This document shows positions 1 through 7,223 of a stretch of DNA of 64,000 nt, one piece after another. The position numbers and the translations under genes are program-made. Numbering within the stretch: position 1 is the first letter of the stretch; each line of letters opens with the position of its first letter. The notes beneath the pieces were generated by a model that did no database searches, was not told where the DNA came from, and saw only the letters and a program-made list of their open reading frames with translations. Source of the DNA: UMGS1663 sp963558185 (lineage in GTDB: Bacteria; Bacillota; Clostridia; TANB77; CAG-508); NCBI GenBank assembly GCA_963558185.1, contig CAUWFE010000001.1, forward strand, positions 62,001 through 126,000, written 5' to 3'.

Positions 1-204
1 ATAATGGAAAAAATATCTGTAACACCAATGGAAAGGGTAAAGCCAGATTCACAATATGAAACAGATATAGATGAATTTATATATGAAGCAGATTTAGAAT
101 TTAAAACTGGTGGAGAATATGGTTATACATTTAGAGTAATGCCAAAAAATAACATGATATTAGATAGTGAAAATTTAGACTTAATAAGATGGGTAGAAGA
201 TTAA
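1..204 (+). CDS. Alpha-glucan phosphorylase, C-terminal fragment (5' end outside window)
   Basis: The reading frame is open from base 1 and stops at 204, so this is the 3' end of a gene that begins upstream. The last residues (F-R-V-M-P-K-N, then L-I-R-W) match the tail of the short alpha-glucan/glycogen phosphorylase family, which ends in a beta-rich segment of the form RV-P-K-P-L and L-RW. The enzyme would release glucose-1-phosphate from storage glucan. The catalytic pyridoxal-phosphate part is not in the window, so the call rests on the tail only. The ATG at base 4 is probably internal. A hairpin follows at 278-316. Confidence 0.6.
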   Translation: MMEKISVTPMERVKPDSQYETDIDEFIYEADLEFKTGGEYGYTFRVMPKNNMILDSENLDLIRWVED

Positions 205-277
205 AAGATTAGATTCGCTACATATGTAATTCAATTTGCCAATATGCACAAAATAAGCTAATTTAATAATAGTATAG

Positions 278-316
278 AAAAACATGGAAATTGTATAAAA
301 ACAAATCCATGTTTTT
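278..316 (+). terminator. Rho-independent terminator after the phosphorylase gene
   Basis: An 11-bp perfect inverted repeat (278-288 with 306-316, core ACATGGA/TCCATGT) ends in a T run. It separates the phosphorylase from spoIVA. Confidence 0.7.
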
Positions 317-420
317 AAAATTTGATTTAAAATAAATAGTCATATTTTTGTACTTCTTTAATATATATTAATAAAGTTTAACAGACAAACAGTAATTTTT
401 TGAAGGAGGTATATATTTTA

Positions 421-1902
421 ATGGAGGAGAACTTACAATTATATGAAGATATAGCTAAACGTACACAAGGAGACATCTATGTAGGAGTTGTAGGGCCTGT
501 ACGTACTGGGAAATCAACATTTATAAAAAGATTTATGGACTTATTAGTTATTCCAAATATCGAAAATGAATATAAAAGAGAAAGAGCATTAGATGAACTA
601 CCACAAAGTGCATCAGGAAGAACAATTATGACTACAGAACCAAAATTTATTCCGAATGAAGCAGTAGAAATAACAGTTGGAAACAATTTAAAATTAAAAA
701 CAAGATTAGTCGACTGTGTAGGATATCTGGTAAATAATGCAATTGGATATTTAGAAGATGATATGCCAAGAATGGTAAAAACACCATGGAGTGAAGAAGA
801 AATACCTTTTGAACAAGCCGCAGAGATGGGAACAAAAAAAGTAATTGAAGAGCATTCTACAATAGGAATATTAATTACAACAGATGGAAGCATTACAGAT
901 ATTCCAAGAGAAGATTATGTAGAAGCAGAAGAAAGAGTAGTAAGAGAGTTAAAAGCATTAAATAAACCTTTCATTATGTTATTAAATTCAGCAGATGCAC
1001 ATTCAGAAGAAACCATTTCATTAGCAAAAAGTTTAGAACAAAAATATGAAATATCTGTATTGCCAACTGACTGTTCTTCTCTAAATATAGAAGATATTAA
1101 CGAAATTTTTGGAAAAATTTTATACGAATTCCCAATAGAAAGAATGAACATTAATTTTCCTCGTTGGACTAATGGATTAGAAGAAACTCATTGGCTAAAA
1201 CAAGAATTATATAAGGAAATAAAAGAAACATTTAAAAATATAAAATTATTAAAACAAGTAGATTCAGCAGTAACTAAAATTGAAAAAACAGAAATTATAC
1301 AAAGAACAAGAGTAGAAGAAATATTACTAGGTAGTGGCTTTGTAAATATTTCAATAGAACTAAAAGAAGAGCTATTTTATCAAATTTTAACTGAAATTTC
1401 AGGGGTAGAAATACATAATGAAGGCGATTTATTTTCTACAATTAGTGTACTTGCAAAAAGTAAGAAAGAATATGATAAAATTGCATATGCATTAGAAGAA
1501 GTAAAAGCAAAAGGATATGGAATTGTTACACCTTCTATGGATGAATTAATATTAGATGAACCAGAAATGGTAAAACAAGGTTCAAGATTTGGTGTAAAAT
1601 TAAAAGCTAGAGCACCATCTATACATTTAATAAAAACAGAAGTAGAAACAGAAGTATCACCTATAGTTGGCAGTGAAAAACAGTCTGAGGAATTAGTAAA
1701 TTACTTATTATCAGAATTTGAAACAGACCCACAAAAAATATGGGAATCTAATATTTTTGGAAAGAGCTTACATGAATTAGTAAATGAAGGATTACAAAAT
1801 AAATTATCACGAATGCCAGAAGATGCACAAATGAAACTACAAGAAACATTAGAAAGAATAGTAAACGAAGGAAGTGGAGGATTAATTTGTATTATTTTAT
1901 AG
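421..1902 (+). CDS. spoIVA: Stage IV sporulation protein A (spore coat morphogenetic ATPase)
   Basis: SpoIVA polymerises on the forespore surface using ATP and is the base layer of the spore coat. The N-terminus carries a P-loop (G-P-V-R-T-G-K-S, about residues 25-32), followed by a DCVGY-type Walker B region near residue 98, and the conserved C-terminal tail G-G-L-I-C-I-I-L that family members use for membrane anchoring. With ATG 421 the protein is 493 residues, close to the B. subtilis length. An upstream in-frame TTG at 400 was rejected because the strong site AAGGAGGT (403-410) sits 10 bases before ATG 421. The gene stands alone with its own leader; mother-cell sigma-E control is expected from the family, but I did not identify the promoter. 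It shows the organism comes from a sporulating lineage. Confidence 0.97.
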   Translation: MEENLQLYEDIAKRTQGDIYVGVVGPVRTGKSTFIKRFMDLLVIPNIENEYKRERALDELPQSASGRTIMTTEPKFIPNEAVEITVGNNLKLKTRLVDCVGYLVNNAIGYLEDDMPRMVKTPWSEEEIPFEQAAEMGTKKVIEEHSTIGILITTDGSITDIPREDYVEAEERVVRELKALNKPFIMLLNSADAHSEETISLAKSLEQKYEISVLPTDCSSLNIEDINEIFGKILYEFPIERMNINFPRWTNGLEETHWLKQELYKEIKETFKNIKLLKQVDSAVTKIEKTEIIQRTRVEEILLGSGFVNISIELKEELFYQILTEISGVEIHNEGDLFSTISVLAKSKKEYDKIAYALEEVKAKGYGIVTPSMDELILDEPEMVKQGSRFGVKLKARAPSIHLIKTEVETEVSPIVGSEKQSEELVNYLLSEFETDPQKIWESNIFGKSLHELVNEGLQNKLSRMPEDAQMKLQETLERIVNEGSGGLICIIL

Positions 1903-1920
1903 TAATATAAGGTTACTTTA

Positions 1921-1959
1921 AAAGGTGAATTGTAAAATAAATGCAACTTCATCTTTTTT
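1921..1959 (+). terminator. Probable terminator of spoIVA
   Basis: AAAGGTGAA (1921-1929) pairs with TTCATCTTT (one G-U pair), followed by a T run, starting 19 bases after the spoIVA stop codon. Confidence 0.55.
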
Positions 1960-2034
1960 GTGCAATAAAAAGATGTAATATAAATGTAATAAAATTGTAA
2001 AATAATAGATATAGAAAAATGCCTATATATGTTG

Positions 2035-2040
2035 TATAAT
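2035..2040 (+). promoter_or_regulatory. -10 box (TATAAT) before the 57-codon ORF
   Basis: A perfect TATAAT lies 32 bases before the small ORF at 2072. The -35 region at the right distance (TAGAAA) is poor, so it is a possible promoter only. Confidence 0.35.
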
Positions 2041-2071
2041 GAAACAAAAAAAGAATAAAAAGAAGTAAAAA

Positions 2072-2245
2072 ATGAAAAAACAAAAACCTTCAAACCCTTG
2101 CAACTGTAGAGAGAGAAAGAGTCTGTTTATTCAATTTGGAATTAAACTATATAGCAACAAATTTAATGAAAAAATAACAATCAAAAACAATGTAAATAAA
2201 TTAAAAATAGATAGCAATAAAAAACCTGTACTAAATACAGGTTGA
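2072..2245 (+). CDS. Small ORF of unknown function (57 residues), possibly a small RNA instead
   Basis: ATG 2072 to TGA 2245 encodes 57 residues, starting M-K-K-Q-K-P-S-N-P-C-N-C-R-E-R-K. It is basic, has a C-N-C motif near the N-terminus and no membrane segment. I do not recognise it. Against coding: there is only a weak purine stretch for ribosome binding (AGAAG), and the last codons overlap the left arm of the terminator hairpin at 2203-2262. For coding: it is the longest open frame in an otherwise empty 500-base gap and has a TATAAT box just upstream. The promoter-like and terminator-like elements would also fit a roughly 215-base noncoding transcript. Confidence 0.3.
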   Translation: MKKQKPSNPCNCRERKSLFIQFGIKLYSNKFNEKITIKNNVNKLKIDSNKKPVLNTG

Positions 2246-2262
2246 TTTTGCTGTCTATTTTT
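2203..2262 (+). terminator. Two-part hairpin with T run
   Basis: An outer stem (2203-2216 with 2249-2262, AAAAATAGATAGCA against TGCTGTCTATTTTT, one G-U pair) encloses an inner stem ACCTGTA/TACAGGT. It ends in T5. It closes the 2.0-2.2 kb unit before the secreted protein gene. Confidence 0.6.
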
Positions 2263-2427
2263 ATGTGTACAATATTAAGTAAAAAATAGCAAAGTATAAA
2301 AAAGATGGAAAGTATATAAAAATAGTTGTATGTTTGTAGTATATTTTTCATCAACTATATAAAATTTTTTTGTGAGAGATACAATTCATATTATATGGTT
2401 GTCTTTAGCAGAGCGAAAGGAATGAAA

Positions 2428-3093
2428 ATGATGAAGAAGAAAAAAATAGGAATATCAATAATAATATTAATTAGCATGATAATGTTAGGAAGTGGAAATG
2501 TAAAAGCAGCGTTACAATCAAATCCAAATACACATATGACAAAAGAGGATACTCTAACAAATTGGGTGGGAAATATAAGAAAAATGGAAGCAGCAGATGG
2601 AGCAATGGGATTAACAGAAACATTGCAAAGTGATTTAACACCGAATACATCAAATGGAATAGATGTACATCAAATGAGAACAACAGAATATGGAGCAATG
2701 GCAATATTAGCGGTATCTGGATATGGAAATCCAAGTAATGCAAAAGTAATAACAACAACAACGGGAAATAATACAGGAGTAATGCTTCCAACAGGGGAAT
2801 ATGAATGGACTTCTGGAATTGCAACAACCAACACCTTATCAGGAGTAAATGCAAGATATTATGATTTGTATACAACAAATGGAAATTCAGCAAAGCCAGG
2901 AGATGCACTAGGAAGCAAAACAGTAGCAAACCCAGGTTGTGCTGGATGGCACCAAGCGAGTTATTCTAGTTGGATTGGTTCTGGCGATGGTTTCGGGCGC
3001 GGTGGTAGTTATGGTCTGTTCTCTTTCGGCTACACCAATCCGGGCAACGACCATCTTGGTCGTGCAGTGGCGGTCTGTGGCGCTGGACTTTAA
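2428..3093 (+). CDS. Secreted protein with G+C-rich C-terminal variable-type domain (candidate DGR target)
   Basis: The start is chosen at ATG 2428, 7 bases after AAAGG (2416-2420); the frame is open back to 2326 but without a better site. The protein has 221 residues. It begins with a K-rich n-region and a hydrophobic signal segment (about residues 4-28, ending near V-K-A-A). The body contains T-T-E-Y-G-A-M and T-T-G-N-N-T-G-V, which also occur in the protein at 24.3 kb. The end contains S-S-W-I-G, then F-G-R-G-G-S-Y-G-L-F-S-F, as in the C-type-lectin/formylglycine-enzyme fold of DGR variable proteins. From about 2935 the base composition changes: I count 65 G+C in the 110 bases 2981-3090 (59%), with CGC, CGT and GGC codons unlike its neighbours. 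Followed by a near-repeat and a reverse transcriptase stub. The exact function is unknown; ligand binding at the surface is inferred. Confidence 0.7.
   Translation: MMKKKKIGISIIILISMIMLGSGNVKAALQSNPNTHMTKEDTLTNWVGNIRKMEAADGAMGLTETLQSDLTPNTSNGIDVHQMRTTEYGAMAILAVSGYGNPSNAKVITTTTGNNTGVMLPTGEYEWTSGIATTNTLSGVNARYYDLYTTNGNSAKPGDALGSKTVANPGCAGWHQASYSSWIGSGDGFGRGGSYGLFSFGYTNPGNDHLGRAVAVCGAGL
2955..2988 (+). repeat. Candidate variable region (VR) segment, copy 1
   Basis: These 34 bases match 3166-3199 at 28 of 34 positions. The differing positions sit in codons for Y, G, G and D of the target protein. The segment marks the 5' part of the G+C-rich block that ends with the stop codon at 3093. Confidence 0.55.
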
Positions 3094-3165
3094 TATGTTC
3101 TGCTCCTTGTTCTTTGAGGTAAGTGGGGTATAATCTAAAGTCTCTAATAATAGGGATTATGTTAT

Positions 3166-3199
3166 AGCGAGTTCGTCTAGTTGGATTAGTTCTACCAAT
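3166..3199 (+). repeat. Near-copy of the variable region (template-region relic or second VR fragment)
   Basis: 28 of 34 bases are identical to 2955-2988. Of the six differences, this copy has A where the gene copy has G at three; the other three are C/A, G/T and C/G. Its place, directly before a reverse transcriptase end, is where a DGR template region normally lies. The similarity stops at the start of the reverse transcriptase stub, which suggests a deletion fused the two. Confidence 0.5.
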
Positions 3200-3377
3200 T
3201 AAAAAGAAAATATATAAAAGAGTAAAAGTATGGAATAAATTATATGAAGAAAATAAAATAGATTTTAAAAAAGCATCAATTAGTTTAAATTCATGGATTG
3301 GACATGCTAAGAATGCAGATTCATATTTAATTATAAAAAATATTAAAAAAAAATGTAAATGGTTATACTATGACTGA
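3198..3377 (+). pseudogene. C-terminal stub of a DGR-type reverse transcriptase
   Basis: The frame from 3198 to TGA 3377 encodes 59 residues with no start codon; the same frame has a stop at 3165-3167. It contains S-L-N-S-W-I-G-H-A-K-N-A-D-S-Y, which resembles the C-terminal tail of DGR reverse transcriptases (pattern S-x-x-S-W-x-G-H-x-K-x-A-x-S-Y). All catalytic parts, including the Y-x-D-D palm, are absent. No accessory avd gene is seen. I read it as the remainder of a deleted DGR whose target is the gene ending at 3093. The family call rests on one conserved tail and needs a profile search. Confidence 0.55.
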
Positions 3378-3445
3378 AAAAGAAAGAATAATAAATAATA
3401 TGTTTATAAAAATATAAATAAATGGAAAAGGAGGAGTGAACAAAG

Positions 3446-5671
3446 TTGAAAAGGAATACAGGAATAACATTAATTGCGTTAATAATAACAATAGTAATAT
3501 TAGTAATATTATCGGCAGTGTCAATAAATCTTATTCTAAATAATGGATTAATAGATAAGGCTGGAGAAGCAGCTTTTAAAGCAAAAATGTCATCATATAA
3601 AGAGCTAACAGACTTGTATGTACTAAATAAAGTAACTCAAGAAATAAGTACAGATACTAAAAACATAAATTCAGGAGAAATGCTTAAACAAGCAATATTA
3701 GATGAATTCATAGAGGACTTAGAAGTTGAAGATGTTACAATAGATATAAGAGAAATACTGCCAGAAATAAGTGTAACAGAAGAAGAATATATAGTAGTAT
3801 ATAAAGGAGAAATGTATTATGTGTCAAATCCAAATGTTAAAAATAATAAAAATCAAGAGAAGTGGTGTAGAGATATAGATATACCAATATTAGAATATAG
3901 CCCACCAAAAGGAATAGTAATAGTAAATGGAAAGTATGAAAATGTAAATGGAATATATGTATGTACACCAGATTTAAGCAATGGATTTGCAAAAGATAGG
4001 ACAAGATACTTAGAAGTGGGAGAAAATGGAAGTTTAGTTCCAGGAAACTGGATAAAATATAGACCTACAGAAAATTGGTATAGTTATAAAGATCGTAAAT
4101 GGGCTAATATATATATAGAAAATGCAGGACAAGAACTATATTATACATGGATACCAAGATATTGTTTTAAATTAAATCATGAAACAGAAAGAAGTGAAGT
4201 ACAATTTATAGATGTAGATAATAGTTACAAAGATCCAGATGGAAATGTAACAACATGGGAAGAAAGAATAGCAAAAGATAGTACATGGCAAATACCAGAA
4301 GCATTTACGTTTAATGGAAAAGAATTACCTGGATATTGGGTTAGCAAGTACACTGTAGGAGATTCAATCAGCCCAACAACAATAAATTATGATATGACAG
4401 TAACAAAAGGAGTAGTAACATTAAAGAATATAACATTGAATACGACAATAACAAATAATAACAAGATAACAAGCTATACAGTTGCGTTAAATGGAAAAAT
4501 AATACAAACAATAACAGATAGCAATAAGGTAGATAATATAGTAGCACAAACAATAGAATTTAGTAATTTAAGAAAAGGAAATAATACAATAAACTTAACA
4601 GCTTTAAATAGTAAAGGCGAAATAGTAGGAAGCATGACAAAAGAATACGATTCGCCAGTAGTAAACACACCAGATTTAAGTGGATTTAATAAAGAAACAA
4701 CATTTTATGTAACATATGATAAAAATGGAAATGAACACTCAACAATACCAATAACAGAACAACCACCTGAAGGATGGTATGATTATGGATCAAGTGAATG
4801 GGCTAATATAGTAACAAGAAATAATGAAGGGGAAATATATTATGTGTGGATACCAAGGTATCAATTTAAATTAGACCAAGCTAATGAAAGAAGTATAGTA
4901 AGGTTTATGCAAGGAACAAGTACAACAGTAGAATCAGGCTACCAAATACCAGAGGCGTTTAAGTTTGATGGGAAAGAGTTAACAGGATATTGGATGAGCA
5001 AATATACTGTAGGAGATATAGTAGGTCCATCATTTGAATCAGAAATAACAACCACAAATAGCGAAATAAAAACAAAAGGAGTAAGAGGAAGTGGGGTAAC
5101 CACCGGATTAACATATAATTATTATTTAAATGGAGAGAAAAAGGGAAGTACAAACAGTGAAAATGAAAAATTTACATATACTGGTTTAAATGCAAATACA
5201 ACATATACAATACAAATAGAAGTAAGAGAAAGTGCCACAGATAAATATAAGGGCTCGGTTACAAAACAAGTGAAAACACAAATAGCCAATACACCAGATT
5301 TAAGTGGATTTAATACAGAAGTAACACACTACGTATTATATGATGAAAGCGGTAAAGAAACAATAGGAGATAAGATAACAAATAATGGAAACAATATGCC
5401 AAAAAATTGGTATGATTATAGTGAAAATAGGTGGGCAAACATAGTAGTGAAAAATGGAAATTTAACAACATATTATACATGGATACCAAGATATGAATTT
5501 AAAATAACGCCCGCCCAACAAGCACAACCAGCAAAAGGAAGAACAGACGTAAGATTTTTGCAAGGAACATCAGTAGATGTAACACAAGGATATCAGATAC
5601 CAGAAGCATTTAAATTTGATGGAAAAGAGTTAACAGGATATTGGGTGAGTAAATATACTGTAGGAGAATAA
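3446..5671 (+). CDS. Pseudopilin-like surface protein with three repeated WIPRY modules
   Basis: TTG 3446 lies 9 bases after AAGGAGGAG (3428-3436). The 741-residue product starts M-K-R-N-T-G followed by I-T-L-I-A-L and a ~22-residue hydrophobic helix, the layout of a type IV prepilin; the usual glutamate at position +5 after the cleavage glycine is alanine. A charged spacer follows, then three copies of a module starting T-P-D-L-S (about residues 174, 408 and 615) with W-Y-x-Y, W-A-N-I, Y-x-W-I-P-R-Y, I-P-E-A-F and G-Y-W-x-S-K-Y-T-V-G. Between copies lie short beta-rich, fibronectin-like linkers. The third module ends the protein at Y-T-V-G-E, exactly where the protein at 24.3 kb continues into its lectin-like domain. 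The prepilin peptidase 0.8 kb downstream could process it. Role at the surface is inferred. Confidence 0.75.
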   Translation: MKRNTGITLIALIITIVILVILSAVSINLILNNGLIDKAGEAAFKAKMSSYKELTDLYVLNKVTQEISTDTKNINSGEMLKQAILDEFIEDLEVEDVTIDIREILPEISVTEEEYIVVYKGEMYYVSNPNVKNNKNQEKWCRDIDIPILEYSPPKGIVIVNGKYENVNGIYVCTPDLSNGFAKDRTRYLEVGENGSLVPGNWIKYRPTENWYSYKDRKWANIYIENAGQELYYTWIPRYCFKLNHETERSEVQFIDVDNSYKDPDGNVTTWEERIAKDSTWQIPEAFTFNGKELPGYWVSKYTVGDSISPTTINYDMTVTKGVVTLKNITLNTTITNNNKITSYTVALNGKIIQTITDSNKVDNIVAQTIEFSNLRKGNNTINLTALNSKGEIVGSMTKEYDSPVVNTPDLSGFNKETTFYVTYDKNGNEHSTIPITEQPPEGWYDYGSSEWANIVTRNNEGEIYYVWIPRYQFKLDQANERSIVRFMQGTSTTVESGYQIPEAFKFDGKELTGYWMSKYTVGDIVGPSFESEITTTNSEIKTKGVRGSGVTTGLTYNYYLNGEKKGSTNSENEKFTYTGLNANTTYTIQIEVRESATDKYKGSVTKQVKTQIANTPDLSGFNTEVTHYVLYDESGKETIGDKITNNGNNMPKNWYDYSENRWANIVVKNGNLTTYYTWIPRYEFKITPAQQAQPAKGRTDVRFLQGTSVDVTQGYQIPEAFKFDGKELTGYWVSKYTVGE

Positions 5672-5763
5672 TATATACAATATTGTAAATATTTTAAATT
5701 ATTATTTAGACATGTAAAAATACAGAATTGAAAAGAACTTTAAAAAAAGTAAATTACAAATTT

Positions 5764-5797
5764 AAAAGAAACGCCGAAATGCAGGACGTTTCTTTTT
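5764..5797 (+). terminator. Terminator after the three-module pseudopilin gene
   Basis: AAAAGAAACG (5764-5773) pairs perfectly with CGTTTCTTTT (5787-5796) and runs into T5. Confidence 0.8.
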
Positions 5798-5868
5798 CTA
5801 TAGAAAAGAGATAACGTTTCAAATTAAAAAGAATTTTCACAAATTTACAAATAGTAGGAATAATTTTC

Positions 5869-5900
5869 TTGACAAATGCTATACATATTGATAATATAAA
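5869..5900 (+). promoter_or_regulatory. Sigma-A-type promoter of the yqeG operon
   Basis: TTGACA at 5869-5874 is followed by an A+T-rich -10 region; TAATAT at 5892-5897 gives a 17-base spacer. The yqeG start codon is 26 bases further on. Confidence 0.5.
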
Positions 5901-5925
5901 TGTGTATAAATAAAGGGAGGAAATC

Positions 5926-6441
5926 ATGATATTATATCCTAAAAAATACTTTGAAAAAATATCAGATATTAACAATGAATTTTTAAAACAAAATCAAATA
6001 AAAGCACTTATATTAGATGTAGATAACACATTAATTGATTTTGATAAAAACATATCAGAAGATACCATAAAATGGTGTAATAAAATGAAAGAAGAAGGAA
6101 TAATATGCTGCATACTTTCAAACAGTAATAAAAAAGAAAAAGTAGAAATGGTAGCAAATAAATTACAACTTCCATATTTCTATTTTGCTACAAAACCATT
6201 AAAAAGAGGCTTTAAAAAAGCAATAAATAAAATACAAGAACAAAATAAAACAATAAAAAATGAAAATATAGCAACAGTAGGTGATCAAATATTTACAGAT
6301 ATAATAGGAGCAAATAGATTAGGATTATATCCAATTTTATTAAAACCAATAGCAGAAAAAGATATATTTGTAACAAAAATAAAAAGACCAATAGAAAATT
6401 ATGTAATAAAAAAATGGAAATCAAAAGAGGAAGGAAAATAG
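5926..6441 (+). CDS. YqeG-family HAD phosphatase
   Basis: A 171-residue HAD-IIIA hydrolase. Motif I is D-V-D-N-T (residues 31-35, nucleophile Asp31), motif II is the L-S-N-S segment near residue 62, a lysine follows in the T-K-P-L-K region near residue 90, and motif III is G-D-Q-I-F-T-D near residue 120. The family includes B. subtilis YqeG and mitochondrial phosphatidylglycerophosphate phosphatase relatives; the physiological substrate in bacteria is not settled. GGGAGG precedes ATG 5926. It is the first gene of a probable operon with the prepilin peptidase (3-base gap) and the M24 peptidase. Confidence 0.88.
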   Translation: MILYPKKYFEKISDINNEFLKQNQIKALILDVDNTLIDFDKNISEDTIKWCNKMKEEGIICCILSNSNKKEKVEMVANKLQLPYFYFATKPLKRGFKKAINKIQEQNKTIKNENIATVGDQIFTDIIGANRLGLYPILLKPIAEKDIFVTKIKRPIENYVIKKWKSKEEGK

Positions 6442-6444
6442 AAA

Positions 6445-7197
6445 ATGTTTATAAATGAAATCAACATCATATATTATATAGTAGTTGGGATATTAGGAAT
6501 TATAGCAGGTCAATGTATAGACTGGTGTAATATACGATTACCAGAATATGAAAAAGTAATCTCAAAAGAATTTTTTACAAAATATTTAAAAAGCACAAAA
6601 CCAAAATATTTACTATGGTTAATTATGGCAATAATATATATGACACTTTTAGCAACAATTGGGTGGGGCAATAGTATATTATCTAAGTTAGAATTAATAA
6701 AATATATGCTGTTAAGCCCAATGTTAATTTCAGCATTTATGATAGATTGGAAGTTGCAAATTATACCAAACAGATTAAACCTAACAATGTTTGAAATAGG
6801 ATTAGTAATTACAGTAATACAAGGAATTTTCAATATAAATATTGCAATTAATATGTTGCTAGGTTCTTTAGTAGGAGCAGGAATATTTTTATTAATAACA
6901 ATAATAGGTGGAGCAATAGCTGGAAAAGAGGCAATGGGATTTGGTGATGTTAAATTAATGGGAGCATTAGGACTATTTTTTGGCTGGACTAATATGATTA
7001 TAATATCATTAATTTCATTTTTACTAGGAGCAATAATAAGTATTATATTAATAGTAACAAAAATAAGAAAAACAGATGAATATATTCCATTTGGACCTTT
7101 TATTGTAATATCAGCATTTATTGTAATGATAGTGCCAAGTGCTATGCTAATATATGTATTGCTAAAAATATTTACACTAGGTATGTATAAAGGATAA
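6445..7197 (+). CDS. Prepilin peptidase (A24 aspartic membrane protease)
   Basis: A 250-residue, highly hydrophobic protein with about seven or eight membrane segments. The two catalytic aspartates of the A24 family are visible: M-I-D-W-K-L-Q-I-I-P-N near residue 99 and G-F-G-D-V-K near residue 170. Such enzymes cleave the leader of type IV prepilins and pseudopilins at the G|F/I bond. The N-terminal part (G-Q-C-I-D-W-C-N-I-R-L-P) keeps the arrangement of the methylase half but lacks the paired C-x-x-C zinc motifs, as in many Gram-positive members. No pilus motor or assembly gene lies nearby; the likely substrates in the window are the pseudopilin-like proteins at 3.4 and 24.3 kb. Confidence 0.88.
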   Translation: MFINEINIIYYIVVGILGIIAGQCIDWCNIRLPEYEKVISKEFFTKYLKSTKPKYLLWLIMAIIYMTLLATIGWGNSILSKLELIKYMLLSPMLISAFMIDWKLQIIPNRLNLTMFEIGLVITVIQGIFNINIAINMLLGSLVGAGIFLLITIIGGAIAGKEAMGFGDVKLMGALGLFFGWTNMIIISLISFLLGAIISIILIVTKIRKTDEYIPFGPFIVISAFIVMIVPSAMLIYVLLKIFTLGMYKG

Positions 7198-7223
7198 TTA
7201 ATTTGTAAGGTGGGAATAAAACT

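Noticed and set aside
2090..2262. Riboswitch in the leader before the 2.4-kb gene
   Set aside because: The hairpins end in a terminator more than 160 bases before the gene and show no conserved aptamer core that I recognise.
2939..3133. 64-codon frame overlapping the end of the 2428-3093 gene
   Set aside because: It lies in another frame of the G+C-rich variable block, has no ribosome site, and the main frame carries the conserved R-G-G-S-Y end.
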